Of a stretch of 64,000 nt of DNA, positions 35,103 to 43,240 are shown piece by piece. Source of the DNA: VRUE01 sp963788975 (GTDB lineage: Bacteria > Actinomycetota > Thermoleophilia > Solirubrobacterales > 70-9); contig CAWBIJ010000004.1 in NCBI GenBank assembly GCA_963788975.1, positions 1,116,001 through 1,180,000 on the forward strand. Direction: 5' to 3'. A program made the translations under genes and the position numbers. The stretch's first letter is position 1. Every line of letters begins with the position of its first letter. The notes below the pieces were generated by a model. It was not told the origin of the DNA. It ran no database searches and was given only the letters and a program-made list of their open reading frames with translations.

Positions 35103-36371
35103 TTGTCCCGGTCCTCCGAGCTATACCAGCGGGCGCTGAAGGTTCTCCCCGGAGGGGTAAACAGCCCCGTGCGCGCGATGCGGCAGATCGACCGCGAGCC
35201 GGTCTTCGTCGCCCGTGGCGAGGGCTGTGAGCTGATCGACGTAGACGGCAACCGCTACCTCGACTGGGTCGGCTCATGGGGCCCGCTGATCCTCGGCCAC
35301 GCGAACCCCGAGGTCGTCGCCGCGGTCACCGAGGCGGCCGGGCGCGGGACCAGCTACGGCGCCGCGACCGCCGGCGAGGTCGAGCTGGCCGAGGAGGTCG
35401 CCACGCGAGTGCCCTCGGCGGAGATGGTGAGGATGACGAGCTCCGGCACCGAGGCGGCGATGAGCGCCGTGCGCCTCGCCCGCGCGGTCACCGGCCGCGA
35501 GGTCGTGGTCAAGTTCGCCGGCGCTTACCACGGCCACTCTGACGGCCTGCTCGCCGATGCCGGCTCGGGCCTGGCAACCCTGGCGATCCCGGCCAGCCCC
35601 GGTGTGATCGCCGCCCAGACAGCGGCAACGGTGGTGGTGCCGTGGAACGACAAGGATGCCGTGGCCCGGGCGCTCGGGGAGTACCCCGTCGCGGCTCTGC
35701 TCGCCGAGCCGGTCGCCGCCAACATGGGCGTCGTCCCGCCCGAGGAGGGGTTTCTCGAGTTCTTGCGCTCCGCCACCCGCGACAGCGGCGCTCTACTCGT
35801 ATTCGACGAGGTGATCACCGGCTTCCGTCTCGCCCGCGGGGGGGCGCAGGAGCTCTACGGCGTCGAGCCCGACCTGACCGTCCTCGGCAAGGTTCTCGGC
35901 GGCGGCCTGCCGGCGGCGGCCTTCGCTGGCCCACGCAAGTTGATGGAGCGGGTCGCCCCGGCCGGCGACGTCTACCAGGCGGGCACCCTCTCCGGCAACC
36001 CGCTCGCGATCGCCGCCGGCCTGGCGACGCTACGCCAGCTCGACGCGCCCGCCTACGACCGCCTCGCCGCGCTTACCGACCGCCTCGCCGCCGGCTTCGC
36101 CGAGCTGGCGCAGGACCGGCCGCTGCAGCTCGCCGCCGCGCCAGGGCTCGTCACGCTCTTCTTCAGCCCGACCCCAGTCGCAAACTTCGCCGGCGCCGCG
36201 GGCTGCGACCTCGAGGCGCACGCTCGCTTCTGCCGCGCGATGCTCGACCGCGGGGTCTACCCGCCGCCCTCCCAGTTCGAGGCCTGGTTCGTCTCCCTCG
36301 CCCACGACGAGTCGACGGTCGACCGCACGCTCGAGGCCGCGTCCGATTCGCTCGACGAAGCGCTCCCATGA
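35103..36371 (+). CDS. hemL: Glutamate-1-semialdehyde 2,1-aminomutase
   Basis: This PLP enzyme converts glutamate-1-semialdehyde to 5-aminolevulinate in the C5 pathway. From the TTG at 35103 it has 422 residues, starting LSRSSELYQRALKVLPGG. The active-site lysine lies in TVLGKVLGGGLPAAAF, and the family's SSGTEAAMSAVRLARA and VFDEVITGFR are present. The open frame extends upstream into the previous gene without similarity. The TGA stop overlaps the ATG of a 23-codon micro-ORF. Confidence 0.96.
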   Translation: MSRSSELYQRALKVLPGGVNSPVRAMRQIDREPVFVARGEGCELIDVDGNRYLDWVGSWGPLILGHANPEVVAAVTEAAGRGTSYGAATAGEVELAEEVATRVPSAEMVRMTSSGTEAAMSAVRLARAVTGREVVVKFAGAYHGHSDGLLADAGSGLATLAIPASPGVIAAQTAATVVVPWNDKDAVARALGEYPVAALLAEPVAANMGVVPPEEGFLEFLRSATRDSGALLVFDEVITGFRLARGGAQELYGVEPDLTVLGKVLGGGLPAAAFAGPRKLMERVAPAGDVYQAGTLSGNPLAIAAGLATLRQLDAPAYDRLAALTDRLAAGFAELAQDRPLQLAAAPGLVTLFFSPTPVANFAGAAGCDLEAHARFCRAMLDRGVYPPPSQFEAWFVSLAHDESTVDRTLEAASDSLDEALP

Positions 36372-36439
36372 GCGCGGAGCGAGCAAGCGTGCATCTCTGG
36401 TTCTTCGCGCCGCGAGAGAAGCGCGAGGATTTGTTGTGA
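36368..36439 (+). CDS. 23-codon micro-ORF cassette, copy 2, coupled at both ends
   Basis: The ATG at 36368 overlaps the hemL stop (ATGA), and the TGA (36437-36439) overlaps the GTG of the next gene at 36436 (GTGA). The predicted peptide is MSAERASVHLWFFAPR followed by EKREDLL, the same 23-residue length as the cassette at 2630-2701. Positions 36369-36416 are identical to that copy over 48 nt, while the last seven codons differ. CGAGGA lies 6 nt before the downstream GTG and could be its ribosome-binding site. Translation is inferred from geometry and the two-copy conservation. Confidence 0.55.
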   Translation: MSAERASVHLWFFAPREKREDLL

Positions 36440-36855
36440 GCGACGTCCTGCGCGCTCTGGCGGATCTCCTGCGCGGGGGAGACACCCCGATCGCGGCGTA
36501 CCTGGTCGAGCCAAAGGAGGAGGCGGTCTTCGGGCCGCTCGTCGCAAGCGGGCCTCGTGCCGCCGCCGCGCCCGATGAGTACTCGCTCGTGGTCGAGTCG
36601 GTCCGCGAGGGCTACCTGCTCCACTACGGCGACCCGCGCCTGCTCGCCGGCCAGGACGCCGACCTGGCCCTGCTCGCCGGCGACTACCTCTACGCGCTCG
36701 GGATCGAGCGTCTCGCCAAGCTCGGCGATCCCGCAGCGGTGCGCGAGTTGGGCGAGTTGATTGCCGACTGTGCGCAGCTTCATACAGAGGGCCACGAGGT
36801 CGCGGCACCGGCCCGCTGGCAGGCCGCCGCGCGGGCGATCGGCGGAGTCAAATAG
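36436..36855 (+). CDS. Conserved-looking helical protein of unknown function
   Basis: This 139-residue, mostly helical protein has no signal peptide. A segment DADLALLAGDYLYALGIERL recalls the helices of polyprenyl synthetase-like proteins, but the catalytic aspartate-rich motifs are absent. It lies between the micro-ORF cassette and qcrA, in the same direction, 23 bp before qcrA. It may serve in assembly of, or quinone supply to, the downstream complex; this is only a guess from position. Confidence 0.7.
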   Translation: MSDVLRALADLLRGGDTPIAAYLVEPKEEAVFGPLVASGPRAAAAPDEYSLVVESVREGYLLHYGDPRLLAGQDADLALLAGDYLYALGIERLAKLGDPAAVRELGELIADCAQLHTEGHEVAAPARWQAAARAIGGVK

Positions 36856-36878
36856 ACTCCGTTCTTCCTAGGCAAGCA

Positions 36879-37559
36879 GTGGCTGACGAAGCGGACAAGC
36901 AGAACGGGGCCGAGACGGCGGCGCGGCAGGAGCGGGCGAAGCCCGATCCTCCCGGCTACTTCGAGGGCGAGTCGATGACCCGCCGCCGTGTCTTCACGGT
37001 GGCCGCCCAGGGCATCGGCGGTATCGCCGGCGCCGCGATCGTCCTGCCCGCAGTCGGCTTTGCCGTCGCGCCGATCTTCCATCGCGGCAAGGAGCGCTGG
37101 GAGGCGGTCGGGCCGGTCGACGACTTCGTCGCCGACACCTACCGCCAGGTCGTCTTCACCGAGACCGAGGGCATCGGCGATGCCGGCAAGACCACCGCCT
37201 ACGTGCGCAAGGGCTCCAAGCAGTTCGGCGAGAGCCCGAACGAGGTCATCGCTGTCTCCAACCGCTGCGCCCACCTCGGCTGCCCGGTCAGCTACATCGA
37301 GGCCGCAGGCAACTTCATCTGCCCCTGCCACGGTGGCGTCTACGACTTCCAGGGCAAACGGCTCGGGGGGCCGCCGGTACGCCCACTCGACCAGTTCCAG
37401 ACCCGGATTCGCAACGGCCAGGTGGAAGTGGGGCCGCGCTACAGCGTCACCTCCCAACTGGAGCCGGTTCGCGCCCGCGACCCCGGCGAGTTCACCGGCG
37501 GCATCTGGGAATATCTGTATCCACCCCGTCCATCGACCTTCCCGCCCCCGAGCGGCTGA
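36879..37559 (+). CDS. qcrA: Rieske iron-sulfur subunit of menaquinol-cytochrome c reductase
   Basis: This is the Rieske subunit of the bc complex, 226 residues. A Tat-like signal anchor is present (MTRRRVFTVAAQGIGG, residues about 33-58). The 2Fe-2S ligands are in CAHLGCPV and CPCHGGVYDF, with the disulfide cysteines included. It starts with GTG at 36879 and precedes qcrB by 13 bp. The tatA and tatC genes downstream in the same region fit Tat-dependent export of this protein. Confidence 0.95.
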   Translation: MADEADKQNGAETAARQERAKPDPPGYFEGESMTRRRVFTVAAQGIGGIAGAAIVLPAVGFAVAPIFHRGKERWEAVGPVDDFVADTYRQVVFTETEGIGDAGKTTAYVRKGSKQFGESPNEVIAVSNRCAHLGCPVSYIEAAGNFICPCHGGVYDFQGKRLGGPPVRPLDQFQTRIRNGQVEVGPRYSVTSQLEPVRARDPGEFTGGIWEYLYPPRPSTFPPPSG

Positions 37560-37572
37560 GGGCTAGCCCGCG

Positions 37573-38463
37573 ATGAAGCTCGACTCGCTCATTCCCGCCC
37601 CGCTCCGTAAACCGGCCAAGCCGGGCACCGGTAACGGCGCCAAGGGCCAGGCCCCGGCAGACCTGAAGACGGCGCCGCCGGAGCGCCCCTCCGAGACGCA
37701 GAAGCTCGTCGACAAGGCCAAGGAGGCTCCGGTCGACGTCCTCGCCTGGGTCGACCAGCGCACCGCAGCCTCCGGCTTCCTCACCGGGATGCTCTTCCGC
37801 AAGGTGCCGAAGGGGACCAACTGGTTCTACACGCTCGGCTCGGCCACTCTCTTCGCCTTCATCGTCCAGGCCATCACCGGGGTCTTTCTGGCGATGTTCT
37901 ACACGCCCTCGACGACCCAGGCCTACGCCTCGATCTCCCACATCAACAACGAGGTCTTCCTCGGCGCCTTCGTGCATGGCATGCACAAGTGGGGCTCGAG
38001 CCTGATGGTGATCCTGATCTTCCTCCACATGGGCCGCACCTTCTTCTTCGGCGCCTACAAGTACCCGCGCGAGCTCAACTGGGTGATCGGGGTCGTGCTG
38101 CTGATCCTGACGATGACGATGGCCTTCACCGGCTACCTGCTGCCCTTCGACCAGCGCTCCTTCTGGGCCTCGGTCGTCGGTATCAACATCAACGGCACCG
38201 GCCCGATCGTCGGCCCCTACCTGAGCGACTTCCTGCGCGCCGGCCCGGAGCTCGGCGCGACCACGCTCTCCCGCTTCTACGCGATCCACATGCTGCTGCT
38301 GCCCGGCGCGATCATCGCCCTGATCGGCGCCCACCTCTACCTCGTCGTCAAGCTCGGCACCACCGCACCGCCCTGGGTCCGCGCCGAGAAGCCCAAAGTC
38401 GCGGTACCGGTCTCCCGGCTCGACGCCGGCGCCGACGGCAACGGAGCGACGCCCGCGCGATGA
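37573..38463 (+). CDS. qcrB: Cytochrome b (N-terminal, b6-like) subunit
   Basis: This 296-residue protein carries the four-helix cytochrome b6 core that binds two b hemes. Paired histidines are visible in FVHGMHKWGSSLMVILIFLH and in YAIHMLLLPGAIIALIGAHL. A hydrophilic, Lys/Pro-rich extension of about 75 residues precedes the first helix. The split b6 arrangement with a separate subunit-IV-like protein resembles Bacillus QcrB rather than the fused cytochrome b of most actinobacteria. It overlaps qcrC by 4 bp. Confidence 0.93.
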   Translation: MKLDSLIPAPLRKPAKPGTGNGAKGQAPADLKTAPPERPSETQKLVDKAKEAPVDVLAWVDQRTAASGFLTGMLFRKVPKGTNWFYTLGSATLFAFIVQAITGVFLAMFYTPSTTQAYASISHINNEVFLGAFVHGMHKWGSSLMVILIFLHMGRTFFFGAYKYPRELNWVIGVVLLILTMTMAFTGYLLPFDQRSFWASVVGININGTGPIVGPYLSDFLRAGPELGATTLSRFYAIHMLLLPGAIIALIGAHLYLVVKLGTTAPPWVRAEKPKVAVPVSRLDAGADGNGATPAR

Positions 38464-39161
38464 AGCCGCAGGACAAGCAGGCATACCTCCAGGAGTACGA
38501 GCTGCTGAAGAAGAAGGGCAAGCCCTTCTTCCCATATGCGGTGATGAAGGACTCGGCGATGATGCTGATCGTCGCGGGCGTGATCATCGCGATGTCGATC
38601 ATCCTCGGCGCCGAGCAGGGCCCCAAGGCCGACCCGACCTCGACCAGCTACGTGCCGCGTCCCGAGTGGTACTTCTTCTTCCTGTTCGAGGTGCTGCGGG
38701 TGATCAAACCGCCCGAGCTGGTCCCGGTCGCGACGATCGGCATCCCGACCATCTGCATGGTCCTCCTACTCCTGCTGCCCTTCTACGACCGCGGGCCGGA
38801 GCGCCATCCCGGCCGCCGTCCGATCGCCACCACGGCTGGCTGCCTGACGATCGTCGCGATGGCCTACCTCACCTACCTCGGCGCGATCGGCGGCTCGCCG
38901 ACCGAGATCGAGATGGAGGTGGCGCCGCGCTACGAGCTCGGCAAGGAGGTCGTCGCGGGGGCGGGCTGCCTCGCCTGCCACAAGCTCGGCGAGAACGGCA
39001 ATCACGGCCCGGGACCGGACCTGACTCACATCGCCTCGCGCATCCCCCGCGCGGCGATCATCCGCTCGGTCGAAATCGGGCCAGGCATCATGCCGTCCTT
39101 CCGGGACCTGCCACCGAAAAAGCTGAACGAGCTCGCTGACTTCCTCGCGTCCCTCAATTAA
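38460..39161 (+). CDS. qcrC: Subunit IV-cytochrome c fusion (QcrC)
   Basis: This 233-residue protein joins a cytochrome b6f subunit-IV-like part with three helices (signature PRPEWYFFFLFEVLR, which includes the quinol-site PEWY) to a C-terminal monoheme cytochrome c. The heme site is AGCLACHKLGENG, with a later methionine in GPGIMPSFRDLP. The same fusion occurs in Bacillus QcrC, so electrons would pass from menaquinol to a membrane-tethered cytochrome c. The ATG at 38460 overlaps the qcrB stop; the longer open frame upstream is an out-of-frame shadow of qcrB. Confidence 0.94.
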   Translation: MKPQDKQAYLQEYELLKKKGKPFFPYAVMKDSAMMLIVAGVIIAMSIILGAEQGPKADPTSTSYVPRPEWYFFFLFEVLRVIKPPELVPVATIGIPTICMVLLLLLPFYDRGPERHPGRRPIATTAGCLTIVAMAYLTYLGAIGGSPTEIEMEVAPRYELGKEVVAGAGCLACHKLGENGNHGPGPDLTHIASRIPRAAIIRSVEIGPGIMPSFRDLPPKKLNELADFLASLN

Positions 39162-39204
39162 GCCTTCCCGCGACTCCGCCCAGTTCGCGGAGCAGGTCAA
39201 CCGC

Positions 39205-39876
39205 ATGTTCGACCGGGTGGCGGGTCGCTACGACCTGCTCAACTCGTTGATGAGCGCCGGCCTCCACCACCGCTGGCGCGAGCGGGCCGCCGACCGAGCC
39301 GAGTTGGCCCCGGGGGACTCGGTGCTCGACGTCTGCTGCGGCACCGGCGACCTGACCCTTGAGCTGGCCGGACGCGTGACGCCCGCGGGCCGGGTCGTCG
39401 GCTGCGACTTCTCCGAGCCGATGCTCGACCTGGCGCGGGAGAAGACCGCCAGGCGCAGCATCGAGGGCGTCCGTTACGAGTGGGCGGACGCGCTCAGCCT
39501 GCCCTATGACGCCGGCCGCTTCGACGCCGTGACCGTGGGGTTCGCCGTCCGCAACTTCGCCGACCACGATCGCGGTCTGCGCGAGATGACTCGGGTTCTT
39601 CGTCCCGGCGGCCGCCTCGTCGTGCTCGAGTTCACGGAGCCGAGCCGAGCGCCCTTCTCGACTTTCTACGCGCTCTGGTTCGACCGCATCGCTCCGATCC
39701 TGGGGAAGCTGTCCGACGACCCGGAGGCCTACTCGTACCTGGCGGAATCGGTCCACAGCTTCCCCGGACCGCGCGGGCTGGCCGAGAAGATGGACGCCGC
39801 CGGACTCGAGCAGATCAGGTACACGATCCTGGCTGGTGGGATCGTCACGATTCACAGCGGCATCGCGGCAGGGTGA
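39205..39876 (+). CDS. menG: Demethylmenaquinone methyltransferase (UbiE/MenG family)
   Basis: This class I SAM methyltransferase catalyses the last step of menaquinone synthesis. Visible features are MFDRVAGRYDLLNSLMSAGL at the start, DVCCGTGDLTLELAG (SAM site) and VTVGFAVRNFADHDRGL with the family's GFGxRN-like motif. The ATG at 39205 is the first canonical start. An in-frame ATT about 48 nt upstream would add KPSRDSAQFAEQVNR, which looks like genuine family N-terminus, so the true start may be non-AUG. It overlaps the prenyl synthase gene by 4 bp. Confidence 0.92.
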   Translation: MFDRVAGRYDLLNSLMSAGLHHRWRERAADRAELAPGDSVLDVCCGTGDLTLELAGRVTPAGRVVGCDFSEPMLDLAREKTARRSIEGVRYEWADALSLPYDAGRFDAVTVGFAVRNFADHDRGLREMTRVLRPGGRLVVLEFTEPSRAPFSTFYALWFDRIAPILGKLSDDPEAYSYLAESVHSFPGPRGLAEKMDAAGLEQIRYTILAGGIVTIHSGIAAG

Positions 39877-40838
39877 CCCGGCGCTCGGCCGTTCCGCCGC
39901 CGGTAACAGCGGTCCTCGATGCCTCGAGTCGTTGGCTGCCGGCGCGGCTGGCCGAGGTCGAGCGCCGGCTGGGCGAAGAGAGCGCTGCGCGTGGCGGCGC
40001 CCTCGGCGAAGACGCCGCCACGACCCTTGCCGCCGGTGGGAAGCGATTGCGGCCGATGCTGGTTCTGCTCTGCGCCGGAGCGGATGGGGGGGAGGAGGCG
40101 GTGAGGGCCGCCGCTGCAGTCGAGCTCGTCCACATGGCGAGTCTCGTCCATGACGACGTCCTCGACGCCGCGCCGCTGCGGCGGGGTCACCCAACCGTCG
40201 TCGCCAGTTCCGGCCGTGAGCGCGCAGTCGCCGCTGGCGACCTGCTCTTCTCTCGCGCGTTCGCTCTGTTGGCAGAGGCTGGCGACGAGCGCGCCGTCGC
40301 ACTCTTGGCCGAGGCCTCGGCAGCACTGGCCCGCGGCGAGCTGGCCCAGCACGAGGACGCTTTCGACACAACGATCGACGAACGGCGCTACCTGGAGCGC
40401 TGCCAGTTGAAGACGGCGAAGCTCTTCGAGTGCGCCTGCCTGCTTGGACGCGACACGGAGGAGATGGCTGAGTTCGGCGGCGCGATCGGACTCGCCTTTC
40501 AGCTGCTCGACGACGTGCTTGATGTCAGCGGCCCGCCTGAGCGCACGGGGAAGGCGCGCGGCACGGACCTCCTCGACGGAACGGTCACGCTGCCGCTCAT
40601 CATCGCTGCCGAGTCCGACCCGGAGCTCCGCGGGGCCGACCTACGTGCCCTCGACGCCGCCGCCGCCGAGGCGCTCTGCGACCGCATTGCCGCGACCGGT
40701 GCGCTCGAGCAGGTCCGCTCGCGGGCCCTGGAGATGGTCGCCGCGGCAAAGCGACGCCTTGAGGTTGCCACCTTCGACTCCGAGCAGCGGCACCTGCTCG
40801 GCCTCGTCGCCGACGGCGTCGTCCAGCGCTACAGCTGA
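39873..40838 (+). CDS. Polyprenyl diphosphate synthase (menaquinone side chain)
   Basis: This trans-isoprenyl diphosphate synthase of 321 residues has both aspartate-rich motifs, LVHDDVLDAAPLRRG and QLLDDVLDVSG, and the basic GGKRLRPML segment for the allylic or IPP substrate. It probably makes the long prenyl tail of menaquinone, given its overlap with menG. The GTG at 39873 overlaps the menG stop by 4 bp. Chain length cannot be fixed from sequence. Confidence 0.93.
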   Translation: MTRRSAVPPPVTAVLDASSRWLPARLAEVERRLGEESAARGGALGEDAATTLAAGGKRLRPMLVLLCAGADGGEEAVRAAAAVELVHMASLVHDDVLDAAPLRRGHPTVVASSGRERAVAAGDLLFSRAFALLAEAGDERAVALLAEASAALARGELAQHEDAFDTTIDERRYLERCQLKTAKLFECACLLGRDTEEMAEFGGAIGLAFQLLDDVLDVSGPPERTGKARGTDLLDGTVTLPLIIAAESDPELRGADLRALDAAAAEALCDRIAATGALEQVRSRALEMVAAAKRRLEVATFDSEQRHLLGLVADGVVQRYS

Positions 40839-40853
40839 GATCCCGAACGGGCT

Positions 40854-41186
40854 CTAAGAGAAGTCGTCAGCGCTGATCAGGTCCGCCTCGAGCGCGGCGG
40901 AGAAGGTGGCACCGAAGTGCTGCATGTTCTTGTGCTCGAGTTCCTTCAGCACGCTGCTGAGCGCCCGCGTGCCGTGGTCGAGCTCCTCGTCGAAGGCGTC
41001 GATCTCGGCCTCGCCGTAAACCGAGTCGAAGCGCCACTCGCACTCGGGGCATCGCCGCCACAGTCGCCAGTTGCCGCGGTCGCCGGCCTGCTCCCAGCAG
41101 GTGGGCTGCACTAGCTGCGATCCGCACTCGGGGCAGACGTGGAGCTCGAGTGCCGATTTCGTCTTGCTGGCGGCTGCGTTTCGCAT
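40854..41186 (-). CDS. Small protein with N-terminal zinc ribbon
   Basis: This 110-residue protein has four cysteines in two CPEC knuckles (VCPECGSQL and RCPECEWRF, 20 residues apart), forming a likely zinc ribbon. An acidic helical C-terminus follows. I do not recognise the family; such proteins often bind nucleic acid or act as adaptors. It is convergent with the polyprenyl synthase gene, 15 bp away, and divergent from tatA. Confidence 0.72.
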   Translation of the reverse strand: MRNAAASKTKSALELHVCPECGSQLVQPTCWEQAGDRGNWRLWRRCPECEWRFDSVYGEAEIDAFDEELDHGTRALSSVLKELEHKNMQHFGATFSAALEADLISADDFS

Positions 41187-41306
41187 GACTCAACTATCGA
41201 ACCCGCGAGCGAGTAATTCCATCCGCAGTTTTTGGTGAGTTGCCGAGAAAGTTCCATTACCGGGTAGGCAAGCATCCACAAAAGCGCGCGGCTGTACCAT
41301 GGGCTC

Positions 41307-41531
41307 ATGCTCGGAAACATCGGCCCGCTGGAGATCGTCGTCGTCCTGATCATCGCCCTGATCGTCTTCGGGCCCAAGCGCCTGCCCGAGCTGGGGCGCT
41401 CGCTGGGCAGGGGAATCCGCGAGTTCCGCGGCTCGCTCGGCGGCAACGACGACGACGACGAGGATGACCCCGCCTCACAGCGGGAGATCGAGTCCGGCAA
41501 AGGGAGCCCGGTCGGCTCGAAGCGCGGCTGA
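41307..41531 (+). CDS. tatA: Sec-independent protein translocase TatA
   Basis: This is the pore-forming subunit of the twin-arginine translocase, 74 residues. It has one membrane helix (LEIVVVLIIALIVFGPKRLP), the FGPKRLPELGRSLG hinge and amphipathic helix, then an acidic tail. It precedes tatC by 9 bp. No tatB is present here, consistent with a minimal TatAC system. A likely substrate is the Rieske protein encoded about 4 kb upstream. Confidence 0.95.
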   Translation: MLGNIGPLEIVVVLIIALIVFGPKRLPELGRSLGRGIREFRGSLGGNDDDDEDDPASQREIESGKGSPVGSKRG

Positions 41532-41540
41532 GGCCCGCCC

Positions 41541-42314
41541 ATGGCGCGCCGCGTCAGGGCGGTCTCCCACGAGGATCGTCTCACCCTGGTCGAGCACCTC
41601 GACGAGCTGCGCGCCCGGATAATCGTCTGCGTCGCGACGCTCATCGTCGCCCTGGCGCTCTGCTTCTGGCAGAACCACCTGCTGCTCGAGTTCGCCTCCG
41701 GCCCGCTGCCGAGCGGCCACGAGAAGCTCCTCACCCTCGGCGTCACCGAGCCCCTGATGACGACCGTGACCGTCGCCGTCTACGGCGCCCTGCTGCTCTC
41801 GATGCCGGTGATCATCTACCAGGCCTACGCCTACGTCCTGCCCGCCTTCAGCGACGTCGAGCGCCGTGCCGTGCTGCCGATCCTGCTGCTGGCTCCACTC
41901 CTCTTCCTCGCCGGCGTCGCCTTCGCCTACTTCGTCGTGATGCCGGCCGCGGTCGACTTCCTGCTCAACTTCAACGACACCGAGTTCACCGTCCAGGTCC
42001 GTGCCCGCGACTACTACGGCTTCTTCGGGACGACGATGCTCGCCGGGGGCGTCGTCTTCCAGCTGCCGCTGGCGGTGATCGCGGCGACCCGCCTCGGCAT
42101 CGTCGAGATCGACCAGCTGCGCGCCAACCGCCGCTACGCGTATCTGGCGATCGCCATGATCGCCGCCGCGCTTCCCGGTGTGGACCCGATATCGATGCTG
42201 CTCGAGATGGTTCCGCTCCTCGCTCTGTATGAGTTGAGTATCTTGCTTGCCAGGGCCCTCGGTCGGCCGAGGGCATCGGGAGGCGTGCCCAGACCCTCGA
42301 CCCAGGAGCGGTGA
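41541..42314 (+). CDS. tatC: Sec-independent protein translocase TatC
   Basis: This is the twin-arginine receptor subunit, 257 residues with six membrane helices. The N-terminus shows the conserved LVEHLDELRARI, and the later FRAxxYxxFF-like region is present as VQVRARDYYGFFGTTM. It binds the RR signal of folded export substrates. It is 9 bp downstream of tatA and 9 bp upstream of the TPR-like gene. Confidence 0.95.
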   Translation: MARRVRAVSHEDRLTLVEHLDELRARIIVCVATLIVALALCFWQNHLLLEFASGPLPSGHEKLLTLGVTEPLMTTVTVAVYGALLLSMPVIIYQAYAYVLPAFSDVERRAVLPILLLAPLLFLAGVAFAYFVVMPAAVDFLLNFNDTEFTVQVRARDYYGFFGTTMLAGGVVFQLPLAVIAATRLGIVEIDQLRANRRYAYLAIAMIAAALPGVDPISMLLEMVPLLALYELSILLARALGRPRASGGVPRPSTQER

Positions 42315-42323
42315 GCTAGAGAG

Positions 42324-43121
42324 ATGGCAGAAGGCGAGCGACGGATGCTCTTCGACACGCGCGGGCGACGCCGGCACGTGATCAGGGTCGTCTACGCGGT
42401 TCTCGCTCTGCTGATGGGGGCCAGCCTTTTCCTCGTCGTAGGCCCCTTCAACCTCGGCGAACTGGCCGGGAACGGTGGGTCTACGAGCGCCAGCGACGCC
42501 CTCGAAGACCGGGCGGAGAGGATCGAAGGGCGGCTCAAAGCAAGCCCGCAGGACGAGGACCTGCTGCTCTCGCTGAGCCGGGCGCGAATCAACGCCGGCA
42601 ACGCGTTGTTCGAAACCGACCCCCAGACCGGCAACCCGATCATTACCCCCGAGGCACGGGTCCAGCTCGAAAAAGGCATCTCGTCCTGGAACCGCTACCT
42701 GGAACAGGCCGGCGAGCCCAATCCCGCCGCCGCTTCGATCCTGGCGACTACGTACTTCAGCCTGGCGGAAATCTCGACGACCTTCGAGGAAATCGAGGGA
42801 TACGTGGAGAGCGCGGCGGAGACCCAGGCCCTGGCGGCGAAAGTCCGTCCGAGCGTGGGGTCGCTCAGCTCACTTGCCATCTACCAGTACTTCAACGGCG
42901 ACTTCGGCGCCGGCGACAAAGCCAGCCGACAAGCGCAAGACCTGGTCCGCACCAAAGCTGAAAAGAAGGCGGTGGCGCGCCAGCTCGCTCCCTATCGCCA
43001 GCGAGCGAAACGCTTCGACAAGCAGGGCAAAGAACTCGAAAAAACCCAGCAGGGCCAGGGCAAAGAAAGCTTCGAAAACGCTCTCGGCGGCCTCGCCGGA
43101 GGTGGCCTGGGCGGCCCTTAG
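42324..43121 (+). CDS. Membrane-anchored TPR-like protein
   Basis: This 265-residue protein has one N-terminal helix (about 24-42), then a helical region resembling tetratricopeptide repeats, and a Gly-rich end. Typical repeat-like segments are LLLSLSRARINAGNALF and SLAIYQYFNGDFGAGDKA. The family is not recognised. It probably scaffolds complexes outside the membrane. It follows tatC by 9 bp in the same direction. The 3' half uses GAA and AAA codons much more than tatC does. Confidence 0.7.
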   Translation: MAEGERRMLFDTRGRRRHVIRVVYAVLALLMGASLFLVVGPFNLGELAGNGGSTSASDALEDRAERIEGRLKASPQDEDLLLSLSRARINAGNALFETDPQTGNPIITPEARVQLEKGISSWNRYLEQAGEPNPAAASILATTYFSLAEISTTFEEIEGYVESAAETQALAAKVRPSVGSLSSLAIYQYFNGDFGAGDKASRQAQDLVRTKAEKKAVARQLAPYRQRAKRFDKQGKELEKTQQGQGKESFENALGGLAGGGLGGP

Positions 43122-43135
43122 CCGCCAGCGTCGAG

Positions 43136-43209
43136 TGGGCCGCGAAGGACTCGAACCTTCAACCTTGAGCTTAAGAGGCTCCTGCTCTAACCAGTTGAGC
43201 TAGCGGCCC
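43136..43209 (-). tRNA. tRNA-Lys (CTT anticodon)
   Basis: The minus strand begins GGGCCGC and ends GCGGCCC-A, a perfect 7-bp acceptor stem. The D arm TAGCTCAACTGGTTAGAGC, anticodon loop CTCTTAA and T loop TTCGAGTCC are present. The anticodon stem has one G-A mismatch at its top. CCA is not encoded. It lies between the TPR-like gene and a secreted-protein gene. Confidence 0.94.
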
Positions 43210-43240
43210 GGGACGGGCAAGTATAGGAATCGGGCGCGCT

